A stretch of 64,000 bases of DNA from Cheiracanthium punctorium. Lineage: Eukaryota > Arthropoda > Arachnida > Araneae > Cheiracanthiidae. The notes under the pieces were generated by a model that was not told the DNA's origin, made no database searches, and was given only the letters and a program-made list of their open reading frames with translations. The stretch is from NCBI GenBank assembly GCA_038373885.1, contig JAWZYV010016944.1, positions 1,984,001-2,048,000 on the forward strand, read 5' to 3'. Both the position numbers and the translations under genes were made by a program. Shown piece after piece: positions 24,749-36,540 of this stretch (the first letter of the stretch is position 1; every line of letters begins with the position of its first letter).

Positions 24749-25765
24749 CCTGTACCCCCATCCCCTAATATTTTAGTTTCATTATTGCCACATTAAAACT
24801 ATATTGATTGACTATGTCATTTTATCTCTCATCTTTCGTGTATTTCGAATGGTAACCCTATGTTGAAATTTTTATGATTGTAATCTATTTATAGAAAAAT
24901 ACATGTGATGCATATTCTACAACTTGTGAACTAATAGTATTTAAATACATGTAAAATTATGTCGCATTTTTGGGACACATTTTCAATAAAGGGGGTTTGA
25001 GATAAAATGACACAATCATTAATATTTAGGGGGGGACTATAATACGTGGAGCACTGAAGCTTTGAAATTGAATTTTAAACTTGCTGTACTAACTTTGCTC
25101 GTGCTCAAGTTTTTAGAAATAAATTGCTTGAAAATCAATCTGACTTTTCTCTCAAATTATATGTTGTGATTTTAAAGATGCAATTTCTAGGCAGGATTTA
25201 AAAAGTTATAATTTAAAACAAGTTTATTCTCATTTACATGGTTGATTACTGTTCATTTAAATCATTCTTTTTTTTATTTAAAGGTTAAAATTGAAATCTA
25301 CTTCTATTACTCAATTTATCGTTCATTAGTTTTTGTTTATTATCAGCATACAGCAAATAAGTTTACTAAAGCCAGAGTTTAGCAGAAGAATTTAGCATGT
25401 TTACAGCATTAAAAATATGGCATAAATGATTTAAAGGGGGGAAAAAAACTAATATTTTAGCTGAATGATAATTTAAATTGTCCTCTTTTATTTCTAACAT
25501 CATTATAAAATTTCTTTAACGTGTTTATACTTAATAAAGAACAGAATAAAAGATTAAACACCATTATTAACTTGTCCCAAAACGGAGAAACATTTTTCTC
25601 ACTGCTGCACACAGTTCCAGTAAATGTAAAATATTATTCTCTGGGATAAAGCTCAGTGTAAAAGTGGGAAATGAAAAATAAAATCCTTATACCAATCTTA
25701 GAAAACACAAATGCAAAGTGGAAATAAAGTATTTAAATTTTTATTATCGATTAAACTAACAATTC

Positions 25766-27905
25766 TTAAAACACTTTCCACAATGATTCTTTTTCTGAAT
25801 TTTCGTCGACCATTTTGAGTTTTCTAGATTGATTATCCACAGCCATTCTATGATTTTCTGAGTTCCAAATTTTAATATATTGTTGTGGTTGCCATCTACC
25901 AACCGGTGGACCGTTGATATTTATCATTAACAGGTTGGAAATGGTTGAAATTAAGTTGTGAACGCTCATCGGAAGCAATTATATTCATTTGGCTAAATGA
26001 GCGTTCACATTCGGCTGTCCCCGGAGGAAGGGTATCAATACAAACTTTCAGTGGTCTGATTTCTACGGGTAAAACTTTGATTATCTATGTACTCTCTCAT
26101 GCCATTAACTATAGTACTACAATCGAGATTAAATCTAGAGCAAAGACGTTTTATCTCTTTTTCTCCGTGTCGAATATCTGGATTTGTTGGCCAAGTTGTA
26201 CTGTTAAGGATTGTTAAATCCTTAAGCAAACTTTCTTGTGTTGGGTCATTCAATAACCGTTCCTTCATATTATCTATAAGACTTTGTAAGAATTGACAAG
26301 GATTAATGATTGCAATTTTTGAATAACGTTTCAGTTCAATGTTTTGAAAATTTCCTTTTTCTTCTGCTTTTAAAGCAACTGCATATTTCTCACCTTCTGA
26401 AATTTTGAAGGACTCCAAAACTCGAATTGTTCTCTTTATCAATGTATCAGCCTTCAAAAGTGTTACATTATGTGCCTGTAATTGTGCAGATAAATTTGAA
26501 AGCTCGTTTAAAGCATTGTGCATAAGGCTCAAGTTCCTTAAAAATTCTGGGCTCCCGAGGTGTCGAGCAAGCCCTATAAATTTTGATCGCTCAGTGGAAT
26601 TGCGAGCTTTATCCAAAGAAGCTTCAGTAAAGTGCGTATATAATGCGCAGTAAGAATCCAAGACAGCACGTACAGTTCTGAAACTGCTTGCCACCCACCT
26701 TGTGTTTAAAACACGACCAATTGCTAATAATTGGAGGCCGAGCTCATCAGAAATATTTGCCAATTCTCGCTTGTTTTTAGCGGATTGGCTGTATATATTA
26801 TGGATTTCATCCATAAAAATTTTAAAATGGTTTACACCAGATACACTGTTCACTGCATCACCTACTGCAAGCTCCAGTCTGTGATTCATACAATGCCATG
26901 ATATAATAGAGGGGTAGAGTGTTCGTAATCTTGTGGCAACTCCTGCTTTTTTCCCTAACATTACACTTGCTCCATCGGAAACAAAAGATATCCATTTTTT
27001 AAAAAAAATATTCATTTGTGAAGCCAACTGATGTTAAACGTTCTAGAAGCATATCAGTGATTGCTTCTGCCGTTTGTCGTTCAAGCTCTATCAAATCAAG
27101 AAAAATAAATATTGGGTTAGATATTTGATCTATCGACGCTTTTAGGTTTATCACTAGAACCATTTTATGATTCACAGTAGTTGATTCATCAACTAGAACA
27201 GAGAGTTTAGAATCATTTTCTAGTAAGCATTTTACAATTTTTTGTCTCATTTGATTTGCAATAGAAGAAATGATTTTATTTGCAGAGTACCTAGAATGTA
27301 AAATTATTCCCAAATCTATTCCATTAGATTTTTGTAGCTCTATAATGGAACTGAAGTCGCTAAATGGACGATTCATTTTTGCGATATAATACGCGGTTCG
27401 AAATATCCTTTCAGTTTCCACATTTCCTGAAATCACTTGTTTTTCGAAAGCTTCCGGGAGCATGTTCATCTTTGAAGTACGTTTTAACTTCACTATTCTT
27501 GCATGCGCTTCTGAATTTACATGCTTGGATATTTTTTTTCTTAAAGATGTCAAACGCTTTCTTCGATCCGAACAATTAGTAGGAGTTATTAAATATTTCG
27601 CCCACTCATTAGATAGGGAAATGCCCTGATCTTTCATAACTCCAAGTCCCTGAGATAAGACGTATTTGCATTCAGTACATCCAAGTTTTCCACCTTGAGC
27701 ATCTAACCAGGTATATTTGTCCCTGAATTCTTCTATTTGTTTTACGTTCCAATCTTCAGGCCATTCTCTAATATCAACTGAAGATGATTCCAAAACTGTT
27801 AAGTCATTTTCCACACTGGCATCGTCCGAAATGTGACATTTAGCGTCTGACACATCTCTATCATTGCAAATTTCATTTTCATTTGAAACAGCAATAGCGA
27901 CATTC
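25766..27905 (-). pseudogene. hAT transposase, main exon (frameshifted)
   Basis: The exon begins at 27905 after the acceptor TCCTTATAG and reads NVAIAVSNENEICND. It has a TTF/BED-like zinc finger (LGCTECKYV then KKISKHVNSEAH). The hAT core follows: VDESTT with the first aspartate, FVSDGASVMLGKKAG with the second, SWHCMNHRLELAVGD with the C-x2-H motif, and NTRWVASSFR. At the C-terminus are CERSFSQMN with the glutamate and the dimerisation end ISTISNLLMININGPPVG. It resembles the KIAA1586/ZBED-type hAT proteins. Three frame changes break it: in a T-run/A-run at about 27000, between 26035 and 26010, and near 25960. All key motifs survive in one frame or another, so decay is recent or some shifts may be assembly errors. 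Confidence 0.85.
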
Positions 27906-28167
27906 CTATAAGGATGTGAACAATGATAAGTTTTATTATAGAGTGACAAACAACTACTTTTTATTTTTTTGTTACCGGATAAATTTTATTATTTTACCGG
28001 ATAAATTCATTTGAGAGGATGCTGTGCATAAAAATTGTTATTTTGATCAAAATTTAATTGAAACAAAAGCATTGTTGTAATATGTATCATCTTAATAATA
28101 TCATTCAATAAAAATAGACAAAATATTAAACTGCATTCCATAAACATCAATCAAATATTTTTTTTAA

Positions 28168-31100
28168 GAGCCCTTGCAAGAGCAAATCGGGCAAGCCAAT
28201 AGGAAAATGTTCCTATCACCATCTCAGAATTTCGTGATTTTTTTTTTCTTGTGTTGCCTTACCCAAGGAAAGAACAAATTTGAAATACTTTTGATTTACC
28301 TCTTTTAGTTTTGGAGTTATGTGGGGTCAAAGTACCCCTGACGAGTGACGTAGAATTAATTTAGGGCCATTTTTGCAAGTTTATTGTCTCGACTGCAACT
28401 GCCTCAGAGGTGCTTCAGAGAATTTTTTCATTTTATCCTATAATATACCTTTGATATTAACATCTCAAATTGAAAATTTATTCGAAAATTGTCAGAGCAC
28501 CAAAATAAGGGCCCCCAAAAATACCCCCAATTTCATAAGAAATACAGTTTTAAGAATGCTTTAAATCTTGGCTCTGACGTGATACAGAAAAAATTTTTTG
28601 CACAGTGCAGTTATATATCTACATATAAAGTGAATACAATGTTAACAATTTTTGAAGGCCCCTGGACATGGCCCTTAACGCTAATTTACGCAATTTCGAA
28701 GCATTGCTACAGCTGAAGCCGACTTCCCACAGGATAACTATTGACATGGAGATGTAGTATCAACATAGTAGTTTGATATTATGAAAAAAAAATTTTTGAC
28801 GGTACAACTGTTTCCTAGAAAAATCCCCAAAAGTACCTCCCTATTTGGAACATTCCACTGGCACGCATGAGGGCAATTCGGCGTTACTTTTAGAAGTTTA
28901 ATCGACTATAGCAGTGTTGAACATTAACCTATTCTGCATATATCACAAACATATTCTCCATATATCACAAATAGTTCTTTTACATAGGTACTCATAAGAA
29001 TTACATTACGCTGAAGGGAGATCTCTGCAACTACTGAACCGATTCGAAAAATTTTTTCACTGATAGGAAGCTACACTATTCCTGAGTATTATAAGCTACC
29101 TTTCAGCATGCAGCATAACTAGTTCTTTTACAGGGACACTCAAAAGAATTCTAGCACATGACCCTATATGGACATCTCCGTAGCTACTGAACCGATTCTA
29201 AAGATGTTTTCACTGAAAGATACACTATTCCTGATTAACATAGGCTAAAATTCATGCATGCAGCATAATTTACAGGAACACTCAAAATAATTCGCAAACT
29301 TTGTCGCAACCGTCTCCATTCGGCACTCAAATTTATTCAAATTTTTGAACAGTGCAGCTATATATCTTCATATAAAGTGAATCCAATGTTAAAAATTTTT
29401 GAAAGCCCCCAGGCGCCCCAAACATGGTCCTTAACGCAATTTCAAAGCATTGGCACAGCTGCCTCTGACTTCGCGCCTGAGAACTATTGGCATGGAGATG
29501 TAGTTTCAACATAGTAGTTTCATATTAAGAAAAGATATATTTTTGAAAGCATCACCGTTTTCAAGAGAAATTTAACACAGTGATCAAGTCAGAGCCAGCT
29601 GTACCTATGCTTCGAAATTGCATAAATTAGCGCTAAGGACCATGTTTGGGCCCCCGTACCGAGGGGCCCTGGGGGCTTTCAAAAATTTTTAACATTGGAT
29701 TCACTTTATATAAAGATATATAACTGCACTGTTCAAAAATTTGAATGGAGTTTAATAAAATTTGAATACATTTGAGTGCCGAATGGAGACAATTACTACA
29801 ATGTTTACGAATTATTTTGAGTGTTCCTGTAAATTATGCTGCATGTATGAATTTTAGCCTATGTTAATCAGGAATAGTGTAGCTTTCAGTGAAAAGATCT
29901 TTAGAATCGGTTCAGTAGTTACAGAGATGTCCATATAGCGTCGTGTGCTATAATTCTTTTGAGTGTCCCTGTAAAAGAACTAGTTATGCTGCATGCTGAA
30001 AGGTAGCCTATAGGACTCAGGAATAGTGTAGCTTTCTATCAGTGAAAATATTTTCGAATTGGTTCAGTAGTTACAGAGATCCCTGTAGTATTTTGCTACT
30101 ACTGCCGTGAAAAATTAGTTTAGCTAGGTTAAAATTTTGATTTCAAATTAAGCAAGTTACCAAAACAGAATTAAGATTTGACCATGCGTTGTGTCTGCAG
30201 TAGTTAGTTAAATAACCCAAAGTTCTCAGCCTTGCCTGATGTGTGTGTTAGAAGTGTGGTAAAATAAACACAGAGACAAATAGAAGATCACCAACTCAAT
30301 TTATTTATGCACATTGTAACAAAACAATAGGATCGGAAACTTAGCATCTTGGGGTTTAATTGATATACATTAAAATAAGTTTAGTATATGTGGCATATTC
30401 CTTAGGATTTCAGAAACATATAAATTGGGTACCCAAGTTTATGTATACATAAATATTTCGGACATATTTAATTTGCACATTCGTCATTAAGGTGAAATAA
30501 AATGGAAATCATCATTTAAAAAAAAAAAAATTTTTTTGACTGGCCTGATAAGCCCCTCACAACAAGAGCTTTAGTCGCTACGGCATGTAGCATCGGGGAC
30601 ACTGGACGTCATCTCGAGCAGCAGGTGTGGGCAGAAGGAAGGCGGTGGTGTTGAACAATGTCACGACATGACCACATCGACTTGGCAATTTCAGGTTGCT
30701 GAATTGCGCTGTGTGAAAAGGTGTAAACGCTAGGCCAAAAGGGGCATGAGGCCCCAGAAAACGATTACGGTGAACTCAACTTTTCATGGCATAGGACGGG
30801 TGGATGTGCAGGAGGGCCTTGAGCCGACATTGTAGAGGTATGCGCCGCATGGCGTGATTGTTAAAACTCAGTTGGAATGAAACATTGTTAGAAATATGTA
30901 ACCAGAAGAAATTAAACAAATTGCGATGGTGAACTTCACGACGTTCTGGCCCCCTGGCCTACGGGCGCTAAACAATCACATCCTCGTAGAAGAAAAAATA
31001 AGACAGAGCTGTTGCGCCGTACCGATAAAAGTCCCTTTTCGATTCACACACGTCTGCACTCCACCAGACCACGACTCCCAATGATCCCGCTTTTTCCTCG

Positions 31101-32741
31101 CTCACGCGGGGCTACCCAGAGACGTGGACCAATCAGAGCGCGCCATCTCTGCCTCGGAGGTTCGAGAACATTCCAGCGAGTTCCGGCCCGCGAAACACGA
31201 AAGAGGGGGGAAGGAAAGGAAGATGAAGAAAATGGCGGCTAGCGAACGGTAAGAAGCTTCTACACGCGGAAAAGAAACGATCTTGGCTAGGGTGAAGCAA
31301 CAGCGGCCATCTTGAATTGGGAAGAAAAAAAATACTTAATTGATCAAAAATACATTAAAAACGTTATTGAATTTCCTAAAAAAATTAGCGGGAGATAGCT
31401 AATCGTCCGAGACAACCCTGGGTAAAATTCGGAGTAAAAATTTAAATTAGAAGTGAGTAAAAATAATTAAAAAACCGGACATGAACAAGAGATATTGCAA
31501 GAAATGAGTTAGGCTATTGAAGAGAGAAGGAAACGTAATAGTCAGCAGAAAATCGACAGAATTTACATGATAATTAAATTTACACCTCCGGAGACAGGGC
31601 AAACAAAGGCAGAATTAATTTAAAGAAAAGGTCATTATTTAGAAAGTCCCAACAAAAAAAGGGGTAATTAATAGTAATTCAAAAAGACAAGCTATTGAGC
31701 TATACAAGAAGAGTCACCCAGACCATTATAACTCCTGACAAAGGGTATTTAAATTAAACTTCCAAGTTAATTACAAGCATTAGAAAATAAATAATTAATG
31801 GTTAAAACAATTAAAATAAAAATTACTGCTTTTGATTTGTAAAAACTTTATCCCCCCAAAAAAACAATACAACATCCCCCATACAGCGTAATGTAATTCT
31901 TATGAGTGCCCCAGTAAAAGAACTATTTGAGATATATGGAGGTTATATTTGAGATATATGAAGAATAAGTTAATTTTCAATATTGCCACTGTCGATTAAA
32001 CTTTTAAAAGTAACGCCGAATTGCCCCCATGCGTACCAGTGGAATGTCCCAAATAGGGAGGTACTTTTGGGGATTTTTTTTTAAACAGTTGTACCTTCAA
32101 AAAATGTTTTTTTTATAATATGAAAACTACTATGTTGATACTACATCTCCATGTCAATAGTTATCCTGTGGGAAGTCGGCTTCAGCTGTACCAATGTTTC
32201 GAAACTGCGTAAATTAGCGTTAAGGATCATGTTTGGGGCCCCGTGCAGGGGCCCTGGGGGCCTTTAAAATTTTTAACATTGGATTCACTTTATGTGATGA
32301 TATATAACTGCTCTGTGCAAATTTTTTTTTCTGTATCACGTCAGAGCCAAGATTTAAAGCATTCTTAAAACTGTACTTTTTATGAAATTGGGGGTATTTT
32401 GGGGGGCCCTTATTTGGGGCTCTGACAATTTTCGAATGAATTTTCAATTTGAGATGTTAATATACAAGGTATATTATAGGATAAAATGAAAAAAATCTCT
32501 AAAGCACGTCTGAGCCAGTCGCAGTCGAGACAATAAACTTGCAAAAATGGCCCCAAAATTAATTCTACGTCACTCGTCTGGGGTACTTTGACCCCCCATA
32601 ACTCCAAAACTAAAAGAGGTAAATCAAAAATATTTCAGATTTGTTCTTTCCTTGTGTAAGGCAACACAAGAAAAAAAAAAATTCATGAAATTCTGAGATG
32701 GTGATGGGAACGCCCTGCCCGATTTGCCCCTGCAATGCCTC
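28168..32741. repeat. Large imperfect palindrome (inverted repeat element)
   Basis: The left arm runs from about 28168 to 29478, and the right arm from about 29588 to 32741, interrupted by an LTR at 30084-31874. Matching landmarks are AAGTACCCCTGACGAGTGACG (28330) against ACGTCACTCGTCTGGGGTAC (32567), and GGAACATTCCACTGGCACGC (28847) against GCGTACCAGTGGAATGTCCC (32031). The loop is about 110 bases. Each arm itself contains a shorter diverged duplication (28640-28850 resembles 29370-29575). The outer ends are TTAAGAGCCCTTGCA and TTAAGAGGCATTGCA (reversed), so TTAA could be a piggyBac-type target duplication. No protein is encoded. Confidence 0.85.
30084..31874. mobile_element. Putative solo LTR, 1.79 kb
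   Basis: This block interrupts the right palindrome arm precisely; the left arm shows the unbroken sequence. It begins TGTAGTATTTTGC and ends AATACAACA, so it has TG...CA ends and a 9-base near-perfect inverted terminus. TCCC flanks both sides (30080-30083 and 31875-31878). The stretch 30950-31310 is GC-rich, unlike everything nearby, with CCAATCAG (31128; a CTGATTGG box if read on the minus strand). No gag or pol is present. Orientation is not certain; the CCAAT-type box favours minus. Confidence 0.65.
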
Positions 32742-33418
32742 TTAAACTCAAAAGTAAATACATACCTTTGAAAAGTAATGTGTGCAGTGTGCCTTTTTTC
32801 AAGTGCGCTTTTCTCCATGATTTATTAAAATTTAATGCAAAAATTTTGTACACACAGCAGAAAGTATTACGATTTTTAAGTTAGACAAAATATAAAACTA
32901 TATCTTTCTAGTTATAACATAAATTATTGGAAGAAAGGAAAATTTACAACGTGGAGGAAGAAATGTAGAGAACCTTCAAAAATGTTTGTATTGTTCTTTC
33001 CTTTGCATTGCTAGATAATTCCTAGGTTACTTAAAATACTTTATTTATTTATTATATATCATAGTAACCACGAATTTTTAGCAGGAAAAATTCTCTAGAA
33101 ACAATTATCGCTTTTTACAATAGAATAGAAATAGACAATCGTTTCATTCCTTGATTTGGGCACCCATCTGATTCGAGGTCTGGGGCAGCCGCCCCGTTTG
33201 CCTAGAACTGTACTAAGTACTTGTGTCACTATTATACTGTTTAAAAATAATCCCTTGATATTTTTTTAATCTATCGAATATTTTGTATGTTCTAATTTTC
33301 GTTTGCATATTTCTTAATTATTTATTTTTTAAATAATTATTTTTCAACAGTATAATATAGTGTGTTTTTTTTAACAATTCATTTAAACATTAAAACCATA
33401 TTTAAAATTAATACTTAC

Positions 33419-33525
33419 TTTTCTTGAGGAAGTAGTAGATTTGTTCTTTCACATTCCGAATCTAAACAATTGCGCTTCTCGGGAACAAAAAAGCTACTTA
33501 AACTAGATTGGCTCAGTCTCTTCAT
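33419..33525 (-). CDS. hAT transposase first exon with PCNA-binding-like motif
   Basis: An ATG at 33525 opens MKRLSQSSLSSFFVPEKRN, and the exon ends LLLPQE plus AA before a perfect GTAAGT donor (33418-33413). Joining AA to the G at 27905 gives lysine and continues in the exact frame of the main transposase exon. The predicted intron is 27906-33418. The segment QSSLSSFF fits the PIP-box consensus Q-x-x-h-x-x-a-a used to bind the sliding clamp PCNA. Short basic N-termini of this kind are known from some hAT/ZMYM-type proteins; function here is inferred. Confidence 0.75.
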
Positions 33526-34352
33526 TTTATTTTTGGAGTAAAAAACAAGAAAACGTCTTTTACACAAATGCTTATCCGTAAGTAAGAAGTAAACCTCCAA
33601 GACTGAAAATCAGAAAAAAAGTTACGTTTTAAGTAGAACTGGAACTGGAGATAGATTGGCCTGGAACAGTGCATGCAACAGCTTTTTCCGAGAATGCGCA
33701 TACATACGCAAATACGAACTTTTGTGCGTTCAAAAAAGACGTGGTGACGGTTTCCCCTGAGACAGTTGGGCGGCAGTACTTCCCCCTTTTACTCTCTTTG
33801 ACTGACCGAAAGTGCGTTGTATGATGATGGATATATTCACATTGTGTAGTATTTACAAAAGATTTGTAAGTGAGTAAGTAATCTTAAGGTCTACTTAGGT
33901 GGTCCAAATCCTCCTTTTTGGTTTTCATTCCGATCTGGAATGGCAAAAGGAAAATTTACATTAAGTTCGAGTTTTTTTAAAAACACGCAAAATCAGCGTC
34001 CCCAGAGATCAGAAAAAAAGTGGGGGGGATGCATAAGTCAAAATGAAAAAGTGGGGGGACGGCGTCCCCCCTCGACTACACCACTGATTTCTCCTACCCC
34101 TACCCCGTAAAGAAAAGAGGAAAACCAAGTCTAGTAATGTCACCAGGTAGAAAAGTTTGCATTTCTGTAATACAGTGAAACCTGTGAAATTGACCACCTT
34201 TGTAAGTTGACCTAATTCACCAAGAACGGAATGGCTTGGTTATTTTAACATTGAGTGAACCCTTTATAAATTGACCACTTGTCTAACTTGAGTGTCGACC
34301 AGGTAATAAGACAGAATTTATTCTGTCTTTCTTCTAATAATTTATATATATA

Positions 34353-36108
34353 CTAGCTGACCCGGCAAACGTTGTTTTGCCATACAAATTATTCCTAGGA
34401 TTATTTTAGTTGAAAGAAATGTCTAACTTATTGTAAGTTTGTGAGGATGTGGTATATGAGTGGAAGAGGCATGGAAGGATTCTGGAATATAAAAACAACA
34501 CAATACCAAACATTTATATTTTTAATTCATTGTAATTTATTCTTTAAATTTATATCTATCACGAATTACAATAATTTTACTAAAAAATAATATCAATCCC
34601 TTAACGCAATAGAGTATACAATATTTTTTGTTATCCCATCTTTAGATAACACAAACAAACTGGATGCCCACTGTATGGTTTGCCCACTCGAGAGCGTGCC
34701 ACGTATAACTGTCTGCGTGAAAAACATGGTGTGCTCAAATCTAATCCACAAACAGACATAGTTTGGCCTTGAGACTTATTGATAGTCATTCCATAAAAAA
34801 TTTTGCCCCCCCCCCCAAAAAAAAGGATGAAAATCTGAAACACTTTCAGATTTTAAATACGCACTATAGTGCTATACATTAAAATCGTATCATACTTTAT
34901 GCATCGTCCCTATTTTTTGTCCTTATTCCATTAAGTTGGAAAGTGTTATTATTCATGACTGTGCTGTATTTTTCTTTCTTATTTCATAAAACCCATCTTT
35001 GGAATCGAAATCTATCTTAAAATTGCCTGCTAAAACTATTTTACAATCTTCGCCAAGTATATCACAACTATACTTTACCGTTTTATATATTGTTTCCTAC
35101 TTTAACGCCTCGACTCTCGCCAAGGTGGCGATTATTAAACATATGCAGTTACCATGACGATTTTTTGCATTTATGTAGAAATCGTAATTTAGAATTAAAA
35201 TGGCGATTTGTAATGTACAATAATGGAACAATATGGTACATAATGGAACAATATGTAAGTACAGCATGCCGTTACATTTTTATTTATTTTGGATTAACAA
35301 TTAATGTAGTTTTAATAATTAAGTGTCTTCAAATTCCTTAACTGGTGTGTTTATCTCTAGTTTGTTTACTTTAGTTATCACCTAGTTCTTTTGGGTGCGT
35401 TGAAACGGTACTTACGTATTATCCCGGCGGTCACTTCCGCCAAACTACTTTTTCGTAGATTTTAAATACATTGCCAATCGTATTCCAAACCATCAACAAT
35501 TTCATGTGCCCGGCATTTATCTTAGTGAAAAATTGCTTGTCTTGGCAGACCGCCGGGGCATATTCCAACTATACCGCAAAGACATTTTAAATGCTGTTTG
35601 GAATGGGCATCATAATCCATGAGTGTACCGTGTTTTCCTTTCTTGTTCCACAGAGCACTTCTTCGGAATAGAAATCTATATTAAAATCGCCTAGTAAAAC
35701 TCTTTTACAATATACGCCAGGCGTTTTCTAACTATACGCGAAATATATTTATAATAAATTGTCACGTTTTGGCACCACATTTAGCGATCAATTATCAAAA
35801 ATTGCAAACCTTGTGCGATTTTCAACATTTTATTAACGTCCCCCCCCCCCTCCACATTATCTGGCAAACACATTTGAAAAGTGACTCGACACGCTAATGT
35901 CTACACAGAAATCCTGATTGAAATTAATAGCACTCTGGGGCTAAACATTTTGGGGTGGACCGCCCTTATGTCTTAGGGGTATGAAACATAGTTAAAAACC
36001 TATTCTCAGACCTAACGAATATACATAGAAAATTTCATTAAAATTGGTCGAGTGGTTTCGGAGGAGTTAGGCGCCTAACACTGTGACAGGAGAATTTTAT
36101 ATATTAGA
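34353..36108 (-). mobile_element. Helitron, deleted copy, 1.76 kb
   Basis: On the minus strand the 5' end is TCTAATATATAAAATTC preceded by A. The 3' end is a hairpin GGCAAAACAACGTTTGCC, then GGGTCAGCTAG followed by T. That is the classic TC...hairpin-CTAG structure inserted between A and T. It retains the end of a helicase frame (34631-34843). The middle (34830-35850) shares the repeat seen at 51840-52470. Confidence 0.88.
34631..34843 (-). pseudogene. Helitron helicase C-terminal fragment
   Basis: Reads [18 protein letters not shown], then [20 protein letters not shown]. This is motif V/VI of the Pif1-like helicase of the Helitron RepHel protein, with its [11 protein letters not shown] and QLYVA-SRV signatures. 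The Rep domain and the helicase Walker motifs are absent, so this is a remnant of a far larger protein. It stops about 280 bases before the Helitron 3' end, the usual spacing. Confidence 0.9.
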
Positions 36109-36287
36109 TATTTTCTCTATCTGTCTGAAGTTCATAAAACTTGCTGAAAAGCAAGAGTAATGACTATTTCAGTCCTGATTTTTAATGTATCATTCCTTAT
36201 GTAAAAGTACAATTTTCTTGTAACTACATATATACGTGCAGTTGTAGGTATGTGTCACAAGTACAAAACCCTTTCTACATATGCACA

Positions 36288-36540
36288 CAGTGGCGGATCC
36301 AGAAATTTTTTTTGGGAGGGGCTAAATTTTTTGAAAAGCTTATTTCACCCAATTAAAATATACTATAAATCAAAATTTTAGTCTAAACCAATGTATTAGG
36401 CTTTTGGGAGGGGCTAAGTAATAAAATATGATCATTTTAGCTATTTAAAGTGTATAATAAAGCAGAATGTTACCCTTGAACAATCTCTTTTGGGGGGGGG
36501 GGGCTGAAGCCCCCTAGCCCCTCCCCTGGATCCGCTACTG
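36288..36540. mobile_element. hAT-type MITE, 253 bp
   Basis: The ends CAGTGGCGGATCCAG and CTGGATCCGCTACTG are inverted repeats. The exact 8-base duplication TATGCACA flanks it (36280-36287 and 36541-36548). A G12 run lies near the right end. Confidence 0.93.

Larger units (their letters stand above)
27906..33418 (-). other. Intron of the hAT transposase gene
   Basis: A GTAAGT donor and a TTATAG acceptor in phase. It contains the palindromic element 28168-32741 and the solo LTR. The remaining 0.9 kb is AT-rich, with a duplicated TTACCGGATAAATT at 27970-28010. Confidence 0.7.
24634..34086 (-). mobile_element. hAT transposon, 9.45 kb, with decayed transposase
   Basis: The left end CAGTGGTGTAGTC and the right end GACTACACCACTG are perfect 13-base inverted repeats. 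An exact 8-base duplication ATTTCTCC flanks the element (24626-24633 and 34087-34094). Next to both ends is a GTGGGGGGACG-like patch. It carries a transposase gene on the minus strand, with a first exon at 33419-33525 and a main exon at 25766-27905. The 5.5 kb intron between them has been enlarged by a palindrome and an LTR. Without those it would be about 4.9 kb, a normal size for an autonomous hAT. Confidence 0.93.

Noticed and set aside
31012..31242. A 76-codon arginine-rich open frame
   Set aside because: It comes from the GC-rich part of the putative LTR and has no homology I recognise.
32220..32607. Open frames resembling those at 28373-28716
   Set aside because: They resemble each other only because the two loci are arms of one palindrome; the frames are not protein-like.
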